DNA of 64,000 nucleotides, from positions 4,896,501-4,960,500 of the forward strand of contig NZ_CP108442.1 of the NCBI RefSeq assembly GCF_041435355.1, written 5' to 3'. Shown here in pieces: positions 16,693-25,074 of the stretch (positions are counted from its first letter, which is position 1; the number at the start of each line of letters is the position of its first letter). The notes beneath the pieces were generated by a model. It worked only from the letters and a program-made list of their open reading frames with translations. It made no database searches and was not told where the DNA came from. This stretch comes from Streptomyces sp. NBC_01276. GTDB lineage: Bacteria; Actinomycetota; Actinomycetes; Streptomycetales; Streptomycetaceae. Made by a program: the position numbers and the translations under genes.

Positions 16693-18495
16693 TCAGCCGT
16701 CGGCCACGGGGCGGCCGCCGATCATCTCGGCGATGCGGTCGGGCGGGACCGCGCGGGAGTAGAGCCAGCCCTGGCCCGTGTCGCAGCCGACGCGGCGCAG
16801 CCGGGCGGCCTGGCCGGCGGTCTCCACGCACTCGGCGGTGACCGTCAGGCCCAGCCGGTGCGCGAGCTGGACCAGGGCCTCCACGATGGTCTCGTCGGCC
16901 GGGTTGGGATGGGAGCCCTCCTCGTAGCGGAAGCCCCGTACGAAGGAGCCGTCCAGCTTCAGCACCGACACCGGGAGCCGGCTCAGATAGGCCAGGTTCG
17001 AGTACCCGGTGCCGAAGTCGTCGATGGCGATCCGCACGCCCATGTCGCTCAGCGCCTGAAGGGCCTGGAGCGGCCGCCCGGCGGAGCCCATCACGGCCGA
17101 CTCGGTCAGTTCCAGCTGGAGCAGCTGCGGGGCCAGTCCGGTCTCGGCGAGGATCTCCGCCACGTCGCCGACCAGGTCGGAGTCCCACACCTGGCGCACG
17201 GCCACGTTCACCGAGACGAACACCGGCGCGTCGCTGGGCTGTTCGATCTGCCAGCGCCGGGCCTGGCGGCAGGCCGTGCCCAGCACCCACCGGCCCAACT
17301 GGACGATGGAGCCGTCCTCTTCGGCGATCCCGATGAACCGATTCGGCGTGAGCGTGCCGAACTGCGGGTGGTTCCAGCGGACCAGGGCCTCCACCCCGCG
17401 CACGGCTCCGCTCTCCAGATCCACCAGGGGCTGGTACTCCAGCTCGAACTCGCCCCGCTCCACGGCCGGCCGCAGCGTCGAGGACAGCGCCTGCCGCGTC
17501 ATGCGGTGCGCGTTGCGCTCCGGGTCGAAGAGGGTCCAGCGGGCCTTGCCGTCCGCCTTCGCCCAGTACAGGGTGGTGTCCGCCGCCTGCATCAGCCCCG
17601 TCGCCGAGGTGCCGGCCGCGTCCCGTTCCACCACGCCGATCGACGCGGACACCGACAACCGCTGCCCGGCCAGGTCGAAGGGCTCCTGTACGGCGGCCAG
17701 TACGCTCCCCGCCAGGTCCGCGAGCTGCTCGGTGCCGGTGGAGTCCTCGACCAGCAGCGCGAACTCGTCGCCGCCGAGCCGGGCCACGAGGTGCCCGCCC
17801 GTGCGCCCGTACCCGGACTGGTCGGCGCACTGCGTCAGCCGGGCCGCGACGGCGGTCAGCAGCCGGTCGCCGACCCGGTGGCCCAGGGTGTCGTTGACGG
17901 CCTTGAACCCGTCGAGGTCGAGGTAGCACAGTCCGATCCGGCCGGTGCCGCCCTGCTCGTACGGGGACTCCAGGGCGGCGGAGAGCCGTTCGAAGAACAG
18001 GGCCCGGTTGGGCAGCCGGGTCACCGGGTCGTGCATCTGGAGGTGGCGCAGGCGGGCCTGGAGGTCGCGCCGGTCGCTGATGTCGGCGACGGACAGCAGG
18101 ACGTCCGGGGTGCCGGCCACGGGCCCCAGCGTGACCTCGGTCCACAGCGAGTGCCCGTCGGGGTGTTTGAGGCGGCGCGTGCAGCGCAGCCGGGCCTGGC
18201 GTCCGCGCAGCACCTCCTGGTAGGCCTGCCAGGTACGGGCCTCGGCCGCCAGGTCCACCAGGTCGGCGGCGCGCTGCCCGGCGAGCGCGTCCGGCTCGCC
18301 GCCCAGCAGCCCGGCGAGGGCGCGGTTGGCGGCGATGACCTCGCCGTCACGGCCGACGAGGGCCATGGCGAGGTGCGCCGCGTCGAAGGCGGCCCGGTAG
18401 TCGCGCGGCGAGGCAGGCACCGCGGGGTGACGCTCCGTAAGGGTCGATCGGATGCTGTCGGCCGCCGAACCGGTTCCTTCTGAGGTTGCGCTCAC
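16693..18495 (-). CDS. PAS-GGDEF-EAL c-di-GMP turnover protein (cytoplasmic)
   Basis: 600 residues without membrane helices: PAS sensor (about 30-155), GGDEF domain (about 160-325) and EAL domain (about 340-595). The cyclase site is intact (RLGGDEFAL) and the phosphodiesterase domain keeps VEALVRW, the ELTES segment and IAIDDFGTGYSNLAYL, so the protein could both make and degrade c-di-GMP. In Streptomyces such proteins (Rmd and Cdg types) set c-di-GMP levels that control BldD and the start of sporulation. GTG 18495 with GGGAG upstream was chosen over longer in-frame starts up to 18708 that lack family similarity. Confidence 0.9.
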   Translation of the reverse strand: MSATSEGTGSAADSIRSTLTERHPAVPASPRDYRAAFDAAHLAMALVGRDGEVIAANRALAGLLGGEPDALAGQRAADLVDLAAEARTWQAYQEVLRGRQARLRCTRRLKHPDGHSLWTEVTLGPVAGTPDVLLSVADISDRRDLQARLRHLQMHDPVTRLPNRALFFERLSAALESPYEQGGTGRIGLCYLDLDGFKAVNDTLGHRVGDRLLTAVAARLTQCADQSGYGRTGGHLVARLGGDEFALLVEDSTGTEQLADLAGSVLAAVQEPFDLAGQRLSVSASIGVVERDAAGTSATGLMQAADTTLYWAKADGKARWTLFDPERNAHRMTRQALSSTLRPAVERGEFELEYQPLVDLESGAVRGVEALVRWNHPQFGTLTPNRFIGIAEEDGSIVQLGRWVLGTACRQARRWQIEQPSDAPVFVSVNVAVRQVWDSDLVGDVAEILAETGLAPQLLQLELTESAVMGSAGRPLQALQALSDMGVRIAIDDFGTGYSNLAYLSRLPVSVLKLDGSFVRGFRYEEGSHPNPADETIVEALVQLAHRLGLTVTAECVETAGQAARLRRVGCDTGQGWLYSRAVPPDRIAEMIGGRPVADG

Positions 18496-18863
18496 CCTTG
18501 GCTCCCGCAGTGTTCGTGAGTGTCCGTGCAGGAAAGTGTGCCGATCATAGAGGCTGCCGGGAGGCCCTATCCAGCGGCGTCGCCGTGCGGGGCGCGGCCC
18601 GTCGGCATGATGACGCCCTGCGGACGGTGTGCTGACGGAGCGTCGAGCATGATCCGGGTGATCGTTTCTGCGCGCCTGTGAGCGCGCGAGTGCCGTCATT
18701 GATCTCACGTGATCGGACGTGACGTTCCGTAGGCGGGCGCGTCAAGTCGGCGGGTCACCGACTTGCCGTACCGCTCACTCATGTGGGGCAGCGGAACAGG
18801 GCATTAGTAAGACAATCGCCTCAAGGTGGATGAGAGGGTACGAATCCACCACCGGAGGTCGAT
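18496..18863. other. 368-bp divergent promoter region, no gene seen
   Basis: Region between the c-di-GMP gene (-) and the M6-type gene (+). It is less GC-rich than its surroundings near 18800-18830 (GCATTAGTAAGACAATCG), a likely promoter area for the protease gene. No convincing ORF or RNA fold was recognised. Confidence 0.5.
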
Positions 18864-20102
18864 GTGCCGCCACAGCAGACACCCGGGGGAGTGGACCGCT
18901 CCCGCATGCGCAGCACGGCCGCCGCCCTCACCTCCCTGACGGCACTCGCCGCGATGTCGCTCGTGGCGGGTCCCGCGGTGGCCGATTCCCGGACCGGCGG
19001 ACCCTGCGCGCTGACGCGCACGGCCGCGCACCACTCCCTCGGTCTGGACAGCTGGAACCGGGCCTACCCCAAGCCCGAGCGCGAGCTCAACGCGGTGCTG
19101 GTCTTCCTCTCCTTCCCCGACCACCGGCCGGCCGTCTCCCCGGCGGACCTGACCTCCGACTACTTCCCGGCGACGAGCGACTTCTTCCAGCGGGCCTCCT
19201 ACGGCCGGTTCCGCCTGGTCCCGCACCCGCAGGAGCGGTGGGTCCAGATGCCCCGGCCGTCGGCCGCCTACGGGATACGGCGCGACTGGGCCCCCGAGGA
19301 CCGGGCGGCCTACCTGCGGGACGCGGTCGCCGCCGCCGACCCGCAGGTCGACTTCTCCCGGTACGACGTCGTGTACTTCGTCGCCGACCCGAACGCCCCC
19401 GGCGTGGACTCCGACGCCACCAAGGTCGTGAACTTCGACCGCCCGATCACCGCTGACGGCGTGGAGCTGCGGCGGATCGTCACCGTCTTCGAGCACCACC
19501 CGCCCGACCGCAACGTGCTGGCCCACGAGACCGGGCACGTCTTCGACCTGCCCGACCTCTACCACCGGCCCACGGACGGCAAGGGCGACTGGGACACCTA
19601 CGTCGGCGACTGGGACGTCATGGGCAGCCAGTTCGGCATGGCCCCGGACCTGTTCGGCTGGCACAAGTGGAAGCTGGGCTGGCTGGACCCCTCCCAGGTC
19701 GACTGCGTGCGCTCCGGTACCTCGCTGCACACCCTCCAGCCGCTCTCGGAGGCCCCGCCGCGCGGCGGCACGGGCGGGACCAGGCTCGCGGTGATCCGCA
19801 CGGGTCCGGGCAGCGCGATCGCGGTCGAGGCCCGGGGCTCCTCCGGCAACGACGGGGACACCTGCACGGAGGGCGTCCTGGTCTACCGGGTCCGCAACGA
19901 GGCGGCCTCCGGCGGCGGCCCGATCGAGGTACTGGACGGGCATCCGCGCACGGAGGCCTGCTGGGACCGCTCGGTCTACCCGCCGCTGGCGGACGCGCCG
20001 CTGGAGGTCGGGGAGACGTTCACGGTGCCGGGCGAGCGGATCACGATCGAGGTGGCGGACCGCACGCAGTCCGGCGCGTACACGGTGAAGATCACGACCT
20101 GA
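18864..20102 (+). CDS. Secreted M6-type (immune inhibitor A-like) metalloprotease
   Basis: 412 residues with a signal peptide (about 1-40, ending AVADS). The zinc motif is HETGH in VLAHETGHVFDLPDLY (about residue 217), the short HEXXH form of M6-family proteins, followed by WDVMGSQFGMAPDLFGWHKWKLGWL, typical of the family (the Met-turn DVMG). The C-terminal third is beta-rich. Likely an extracellular peptidase. GTG 18864 is in frame with the ribosome site GGAGG (18854-18858); an ATG two bases upstream at 18862 is in another frame. A strong terminator follows at 20116. Confidence 0.85.
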   Translation: MPPQQTPGGVDRSRMRSTAAALTSLTALAAMSLVAGPAVADSRTGGPCALTRTAAHHSLGLDSWNRAYPKPERELNAVLVFLSFPDHRPAVSPADLTSDYFPATSDFFQRASYGRFRLVPHPQERWVQMPRPSAAYGIRRDWAPEDRAAYLRDAVAAADPQVDFSRYDVVYFVADPNAPGVDSDATKVVNFDRPITADGVELRRIVTVFEHHPPDRNVLAHETGHVFDLPDLYHRPTDGKGDWDTYVGDWDVMGSQFGMAPDLFGWHKWKLGWLDPSQVDCVRSGTSLHTLQPLSEAPPRGGTGGTRLAVIRTGPGSAIAVEARGSSGNDGDTCTEGVLVYRVRNEAASGGGPIEVLDGHPRTEACWDRSVYPPLADAPLEVGETFTVPGERITIEVADRTQSGAYTVKITT

Positions 20103-20115
20103 CGGCGGCGGACAC

Positions 20116-20153
20116 GAAGAAGGCCCCCGCTCTGCTGAGCGGGGGCCTTCTTC
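20116..20153. terminator. Bidirectional terminator between M6 protease and tRNA-Lys
   Basis: A 17-base arm starting GAAGAAGGCCCCC pairs perfectly with 20137-20153 around TGCT. It closely resembles the terminator at 2736-2775, which also sits between a plus-strand gene and a minus-strand tRNA-Lys. Confidence 0.87.
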
Positions 20154-20159
20154 CGTCTG

Positions 20160-20233
20160 TGCGCCGCCAGGGACTCGAACCCCGGACCCGCTGATTAAGA
20201 GTCAGCTGCTCTAACCAACTGAGCTAGCGGCGC
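20160..20233 (-). tRNA. tRNA-Lys (CTT), third copy
   Basis: Cloverleaf with loop CTCTTAA and anticodon CTT, identical to the copies at 2783 (-) and 9518 (+). Flanks CTGT on the left and TTG.TGAC on the right are also shared with the copy at 2783. Confidence 0.96.
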
Positions 20234-20257
20234 TTGCTGACGAGGTAGACATTAGCA

Positions 20258-20827
20258 TCAGGTCCGGCCGAAGGAAAAATCGATACCGGGCCGGGCGGCG
20301 TGCAGGAACGCCCAGAGCAGGGAGTCCGGCCCGGGGAGCCAGGGCCGCCGGGCGTCGGGTGCCACCAGCCAGCGCGACGGCCCGGAGGCGGAGCCGGGGC
20401 CGGTGGACAGCGGGGGCACGGTGACGGCGTCCCCGTGGCCGTGGCAGAGCGGGGCCGCCGCGGCCGGGCTCCACTCCTCCCAGGCGAGCAGGGCCGGCAG
20501 CCGCTGCGCGGTCCCGGGGGCGGCGAAGAGCAGCATCCGGCCGCGGTGCACGGCGGCGGGCCCGGAGCCGGGACCCCGCTCCCAGAGCAGGTCGAGCATC
20601 CGGCGGCCCACCACGAGCGGAACGTTGACGACGTCGAACGCGGTCCCGCAGGGCAGGACCGCCGGTGCGGCGGGCCGGGCCTGCCAGGCCGCGAGGGTGT
20701 TCTCCGGGTGGGCGGAGGCGGAGGCCAGCCAGGCGGCGCCCTGCGGGGTGACCTGGGTGGCGGGCGCGGTGCGCGCGTCGAGGCCTTCGAGTGCGGGGCA
20801 GCCTGCGGCCGTCGTCAGGGTCGTCAT
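20258..20827 (-). CDS. Stand-alone primase/polymerase-like (prim-pol N-terminal) protein
   Basis: 189 residues. The segment QGAAWLASASAHPENTLAAW, then LPCGTAFDVVNVP, GRMLLFAAPGTAQRLPALLAWEEW and WLPGPDSLLWAFLHAARP matches a short Streptomyces family annotated as bifunctional DNA primase/polymerase N-terminal domain. No helicase or further domain follows, and the acidic metal residues of active prim-pol enzymes are not obvious, so activity is doubtful. Function unknown; the name rests on family memory. It is monocistronic and convergent with nothing; tRNA-Lys lies 24 bp downstream. Confidence 0.65.
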   Translation of the reverse strand: MTTLTTAAGCPALEGLDARTAPATQVTPQGAAWLASASAHPENTLAAWQARPAAPAVLPCGTAFDVVNVPLVVGRRMLDLLWERGPGSGPAAVHRGRMLLFAAPGTAQRLPALLAWEEWSPAAAAPLCHGHGDAVTVPPLSTGPGSASGPSRWLVAPDARRPWLPGPDSLLWAFLHAARPGIDFSFGRT

Positions 20828-20930
20828 ATGCCAAGGTCTACCGGGCGTAGCCTTCCCGTTCCCAGGAGTTACCGAAAACCGGGACAGGGCGGGCGGGGGT
20901 GGAGTATGTTGCGCCGCGCATATGCCAGGG

Positions 20931-20965
20931 GGCGCGCGGCGACGCCACCCGGAACGCCGCGCGCC
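20931..20965 (-). terminator. Terminator after the 115-residue conserved gene
   Basis: GGCGCGCGGCG and CGCCGCGCGCC form an 11-bp perfect stem about 65 bp downstream (on the minus strand) of the gene ending at 21032. Confidence 0.55.
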
Positions 20966-21031
20966 CGGCGCCCGCCGGGAAGCGGGGCGCCGGGCACGGT
21001 GCGGGGTGCTGTACGGCGGTGCAGGGCGGGC

Positions 21032-21379
21032 TCAGGCGGTGTCGGGGCCGGCACCGCGCTGGAGGTCCTCGCCGAACTCGATCATCTTGCGCGCGTAGTC
21101 CTCGGTCCACTCCGCCGCCTCGGCGATGGCCTGCGGCGAGAGCCGGTCGAAGCGGCGCGGGTCCGCCAGCTGGGCCGCCGCCAGGGCCTGGAACTCCACC
21201 GCTCTGTCCTGCGCGGCCCGGAAGGCCAGGGTCAGCTCGGTGGCGCGGGCCAGCAGCTCACGCGGGTCCTCGATCGATTCCAGGTCGAAGAAGTGCTCCG
21301 GGTCCGTGGCGGCCTCCGAGGGCTCGAAGAGCAGCGGCGCCGGCCGCAGCCTCCGCTCGGTCCGCTCGGGCTCTGACAT
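21032..21379 (-). CDS. Conserved small hypothetical protein (115 aa)
   Basis: Acidic, helical protein with no signal peptide or membrane segment; the middle ATELTLAFRAAQDRAVEFQA and EDYARKMIEFGEDL look like amphipathic helices. I recognise it only as a conserved Streptomyces protein of unknown role. ATG 21379 is preceded on the minus strand by AGGAGGACACGC, a good ribosome site. Neighbours are a prim-pol-like gene downstream and an FMN reductase upstream. Confidence 0.75.
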   Translation of the reverse strand: MSEPERTERRLRPAPLLFEPSEAATDPEHFFDLESIEDPRELLARATELTLAFRAAQDRAVEFQALAAAQLADPRRFDRLSPQAIAEAAEWTEDYARKMIEFGEDLQRGAGPDTA

Positions 21380-21456
21380 GCGTGTCCTCCTGCTGCGCGT
21401 ACGAAATCCTCCGGGCCACCCTCCATTGTCCAGCGTCGCGCAAGGGTGCCGCCGGT

Positions 21457-22014
21457 TCAGGCGGCGGCGGGCTCCTTGGCCAGGGCCGCGACGTCCTCGA
21501 AGACGCCCGCCAGCTCGCCCGCCAGCCCCTCCGTGGGCTCGAACCCCTCGGCGCCGAGCAGCGCGTTGATGCCCGGAATCGCGACCGAGCGCTCGGCGGG
21601 CAGCATGCCGAGCCGGGTCAGGACCGGCAGCAGCATCTCGGCGGCCGGGGCGCCGCCCGTGGGGCCCGCGCTGTAGCTGACCAGGCCGACCGGCTTGCCC
21701 TGCCACTCGCGGTAGAGGAAGTCGATGGCGTTCTTGAAGGGGGCGGTGAAGGAGCCGTTGTACATCGGCAGTACGAACACGAACGCGTCCGCGGAGTCGA
21801 CGAGCGCGCTCCACTCCTGGGTGTGCGCGTGGGCGTATATCCCGGTGGAGGCGTACTCCGGCTCGTCCAGGAAGGGCAGTGCGATCTCCGCCAGATCCAC
21901 CGGGGTGACCTCGAAGCCACCGTGCGCGCGGGCCTCGTCGGCGATCCAGCGCGCGAGGGGGCGGCCGCTGGAGGTGGGACGGGTGGCGGCGGAGACGACG
22001 TGCAGGCGGGTCAT
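21457..22014 (-). CDS. NADPH-dependent FMN reductase family protein
   Basis: 185-residue flavodoxin-like fold. It starts MTRLHVVSAATRPTSSGR (phosphate-binding loop), has FVLPMYNGSFTAPFKNAIDFL (the Y-N-G-S/P-F-K-NAID flavin signature) and GLVSYSAGPTGG. Members reduce FMN or quinones with NAD(P)H. ATG 22014 was chosen because the family starts there; a GTG/ATG at 22053 adds an unmatched extension. It is separated from the helicase operon by 148 bp. Confidence 0.9.
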   Translation of the reverse strand: MTRLHVVSAATRPTSSGRPLARWIADEARAHGGFEVTPVDLAEIALPFLDEPEYASTGIYAHAHTQEWSALVDSADAFVFVLPMYNGSFTAPFKNAIDFLYREWQGKPVGLVSYSAGPTGGAPAAEMLLPVLTRLGMLPAERSVAIPGINALLGAEGFEPTEGLAGELAGVFEDVAALAKEPAAA

Positions 22015-22162
22015 GGTGTGAACTCCCGTTGGGTGGAGGTGTGCTGTGCGCACCGAAGTCTCGCCGCCGGAGCCCCGCCGGGAAAACCGGAACCCCGCGA
22101 TATGTCACGACGGGCCCCGCCGCACCCGACGTCGCCGCCGCACCCGACGTGTCGCACACCCC

Positions 22163-23494
22163 TCAGGGCCGCCACCGCACCCGGTGTTCGGCGAGGTGGG
22201 CCAGGACCGAGTGGTTCGCCTCCCAGCCGTCCGGGAACTTCACCGTGACGCCCAGCTGGACCGGTTCCGTCGACGGGTGTTCGTCCAGGAGCTCCGCTAT
22301 GCCCGCGCGGGCCACCACCACGCAGGCGTGCCGGTGGCGGGAGGCCAGGACGCACAGCCGGCCCGTCTCCAGGTGGAACGCCGTCGCGTCGGGGCGGCCC
22401 GACAGGGGGTGCAGGACCACCGTGAGGTCGTACTCGCGGCCCTGGAGCCGGTTCGCGGTGTCCACGGTGACCCCGGTGACGCCCAGCGAGGCCAGGGCCG
22501 TGCGGACCGCGGCGGCCTGGTCGCGGTGGGCGGTGCCCACGGCGATCCGGTCGGCCGTCAGCGGGGACGGCCGCGGGGACTGCTCGTCGGCGGTCACCGC
22601 ACCCCGGTCCAGCGCCCGCCGGACCACCAGCGCCACCGCCCCCACCGCCTCCGGATCCGTGCGCGGGGTGTGCCGTGCGGGCAGTTCCAGCAGGCCCCAG
22701 CCCGACGCGGCGGCCTCGTCCAGCACCCGGTCGGGGCCCGAACCGTCGCCCGCGACCCCGTACGAGAGCCGTCGCTCGCCCGGACCCGTACCGCTGCGGA
22801 ACTGGCTGTACGGGTAGAAGGCGCGCGAGACCAGCGGCGCGGCCGTCGCCGGCAGCCGCCACGACACCGGGAGCCGGTGCTGCGGCAGCTGCGGGTTGTG
22901 CGCCAGCAGGGTGGACACCGCCGACGCCGAGGGGTCGTAGGACAGGCCCGCCCACTGCTCGGCGCCCACCACGCTGAACGGGTCCAACTGCCCCGGGTCG
23001 CCGACGAACAGCGCCCGGTCGAACAGCCCGGCCACGGCCAGCAGCGCGTCGGAGCGCATCTGGTACGCCTCGTCGACGATCGCGTGCTCCCAGGGCTCCG
23101 CGTCCTTCACGTACGCCCACTTCGCGGCCGTGGAGATGGTCACCGGCAGCTCCGCCAGGTCCCCGGGCCTGGCGGAGAGGGTGACGGACGGCAGCTCCCG
23201 AAGGGCGGGGTCGTACGCGTCACCGTCGCTGCTGTGCAGCCGGCCGACCTTCAGCTCCGGGTCCTTGTCGGCGAGCCGCAGCACCAGGTCGTCGACCTGC
23301 GCGTTGGTCTGAGCGACCACCATCAGGCGGCGTCCGGCCGCGGCCAGTTCGCGGGCCGCGCGCACCACGAGCGTCGACTTGCCCGCGCCGGGCGGGGAGT
23401 CCACCACCACGCCCCGCTCGGTGCCGTGCAGGGTGTCGCGCAGGATGGCGGCGGTCGCCTCGGCGGCGGCCGCGCCCGGGTCGAAGCCGGTCAC
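22163..23494 (-). CDS. SF1 helicase/ATPase (UPF1/DNA2-like), last gene of a nuclease-helicase operon
   Basis: 443 residues. SF1 motifs in order: Walker A SPPGAGKST (about residue 33), Walker B HAIVDEAYQM (about 143), motif III LFVGDPGQLDPF, motif V VDTANRLQGREYD and motif VI LASRHRH. The size is compact, with no accessory nuclease in the protein itself. GTG 23494 overlaps the upstream stop (GTGA), so it is co-translated with the unknown 527-residue protein, which in turn overlaps the Fe-S nuclease gene. Together with the nuclease it looks like a split DNA2. It would unwind or translocate on nucleic acid; DNA repair or defence are both possible. Confidence 0.85.
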   Translation of the reverse strand: MTGFDPGAAAAEATAAILRDTLHGTERGVVVDSPPGAGKSTLVVRAARELAAAGRRLMVVAQTNAQVDDLVLRLADKDPELKVGRLHSSDGDAYDPALRELPSVTLSARPGDLAELPVTISTAAKWAYVKDAEPWEHAIVDEAYQMRSDALLAVAGLFDRALFVGDPGQLDPFSVVGAEQWAGLSYDPSASAVSTLLAHNPQLPQHRLPVSWRLPATAAPLVSRAFYPYSQFRSGTGPGERRLSYGVAGDGSGPDRVLDEAAASGWGLLELPARHTPRTDPEAVGAVALVVRRALDRGAVTADEQSPRPSPLTADRIAVGTAHRDQAAAVRTALASLGVTGVTVDTANRLQGREYDLTVVLHPLSGRPDATAFHLETGRLCVLASRHRHACVVVARAGIAELLDEHPSTEPVQLGVTVKFPDGWEANHSVLAHLAEHRVRWRP

Positions 23495-25074
23495 AGGAGG
23501 TCCTCGTCGGTCACGGAATCGGGCGGCGTCGGGGCGCTCAGGTGGGCCGGCGGTCCGCCGTGCGTCCACGGGGTGTGCTCGGGGTCGGGCAGTCTGGGCC
23601 CGCCCCGCGCGTCGTGCTCGAACAGCGTCCAGCACACCCGGTCGCCCTTCTCCGGCACCGAACCCGCCACCGGCTCCCGGCCCGTGCCCATCTTGTCGAG
23701 CACGCGCAGCACCAGCTGCCCGTCCTCCTCGTGGCGCACGAACGCGAAGGCCTGCTGGCGCCCGTCGAGCGAGCGGAACACCTTCCCGCCGCCCTCGTCG
23801 GCCAGTTGGGGCCGGTCCTCGGTGGCCACCGTCACCAGCGGACGCGGGCGGGGCCGCTTGCCCTCCGTCCACTCCATCACCACTTCGGTGACCTCACCGG
23901 CGAAGGCCTCGCCCGCGAGCCGCCGGCCCGCCATCACCAGCGGGTCGTCCAGCGCCTCCTGGGCGTCGAGCCGGACCTGCTCGGTCTCGCGCGTGGCCAG
24001 CTTCTGGGCCGCGGTCACCGCGTCGTCGCGGCGCGGCTGCGGGGGCTCGCCCGCCCGGACGCGGTCCCGGTGGCCGGTGAAGGACCACCGGTCGCGGGTC
24101 CAGCGTTCCGTGGTGCGCTCGCCCGGCGGCAGGGCGCGCAGCAGGTCGAGCGCCTCCCAGGTCTGCCGCCAGGTGTGCTCCATCTGCGAGGTGACCAGCT
24201 CCCGGACCGCCCGCTCGGCTTCCCGTACCCGCTCCCCGGCGCCGGGCCCGTCCGCGGCCGCCGCCGCCCGGGCCGCGTCGAACCGGGTGATCGCCGGGGC
24301 GAGCAGCCCGTTGTCGAAGGCCGGGTCGGTGGCCGGGCCGGCCGGCGGGAACAGCAGCCGGCCGTGTCCGTCGCGGCCGAGCTCCACGCGCAGGGCCCAC
24401 TCGGCCCCCGACGTGCCCTCGGGCGGAGCTATCCAGCCCAGCAGCGATCCGAGGTGCTGGTCCTCCAGGTTGCTCTGGCCGGTGGCCCAGTGCCGTCCCA
24501 GCAGCTCGGTGGCGCTGAGCAGCATCGAGGAGCCGGGGACGCGGGAGCGCTCGGCGAGGTGCGTGAACCAGCGGCCCAGCAGCGGCACCCGGGCGGGCGC
24601 CGGGTACGGGTTCTCCGGGTCCTCCTCGGCGGTGCGCCGGAACCGCATCGAGCGGCCCAGCAGCCGGACGTACTCCACGCCGGCCCGGCTGGGCACGATG
24701 ATCTGCGGGGCGTCCACGCACAGTTCGGCCTCGACCTTGGACTTCCGGCCGGTCTCCGGGTCGGTTTCGGTGCGCTCGGCCGGCTCCACGACGTCCGCGT
24801 ACCCGTCGACGTACGGCATCAGGCGCTCCGCCAGGCCCGCCAGGAACGTCCAGCGCAGGTTGCGGTCGCGCGGCTGCGGGACCACCAGGACCAGCGGGTC
24901 GTCCGGGTCGGTGCCCAGCATCGCGCCGAGCGGCGCCCCCGCCTCGCCGGCGGTGGTCAGCGGTACGAGGACCATCGGCCGCTCGCTCAGGTGGCGGTGC
25001 CGTACGGTCGCCAGCGGCCGGGCGCGGCCCTCGCGGACGGCCTCCAGCCGGGCCAGGGTGTTCAGCAGGGGCAT
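23491..25074 (-). CDS. Unknown 527-residue protein between nuclease and helicase
   Basis: No family recognised. It begins MPLLNTLARLEAVREGRARP, has a beta-rich N half, a charged helical middle (about residues 260-370) with ERVREAERAVRELV, and a C half with beta-strands around WTEGKRPRPRPLVTVATEDRPQL, which could be an OB- or SH3-like unit. There are no signal peptide, membrane segments or Walker motifs. Overlaps of 13 bp with the nuclease gene and 4 bp with the helicase gene tie the three proteins into one complex or pathway; a scaffold or DNA-binding subunit is a guess. Confidence 0.75.
   Translation of the reverse strand: MPLLNTLARLEAVREGRARPLATVRHRHLSERPMVLVPLTTAGEAGAPLGAMLGTDPDDPLVLVVPQPRDRNLRWTFLAGLAERLMPYVDGYADVVEPAERTETDPETGRKSKVEAELCVDAPQIIVPSRAGVEYVRLLGRSMRFRRTAEEDPENPYPAPARVPLLGRWFTHLAERSRVPGSSMLLSATELLGRHWATGQSNLEDQHLGSLLGWIAPPEGTSGAEWALRVELGRDGHGRLLFPPAGPATDPAFDNGLLAPAITRFDAARAAAAADGPGAGERVREAERAVRELVTSQMEHTWRQTWEALDLLRALPPGERTTERWTRDRWSFTGHRDRVRAGEPPQPRRDDAVTAAQKLATRETEQVRLDAQEALDDPLVMAGRRLAGEAFAGEVTEVVMEWTEGKRPRPRPLVTVATEDRPQLADEGGGKVFRSLDGRQQAFAFVRHEEDGQLVLRVLDKMGTGREPVAGSVPEKGDRVCWTLFEHDARGGPRLPDPEHTPWTHGGPPAHLSAPTPPDSVTDEDLL

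Noticed and set aside
18862..18900. ATG 18862 as the start of the M6 protease
   Set aside because: It is in a different frame from the long ORF; GTG 18864 is in frame with the signal peptide.
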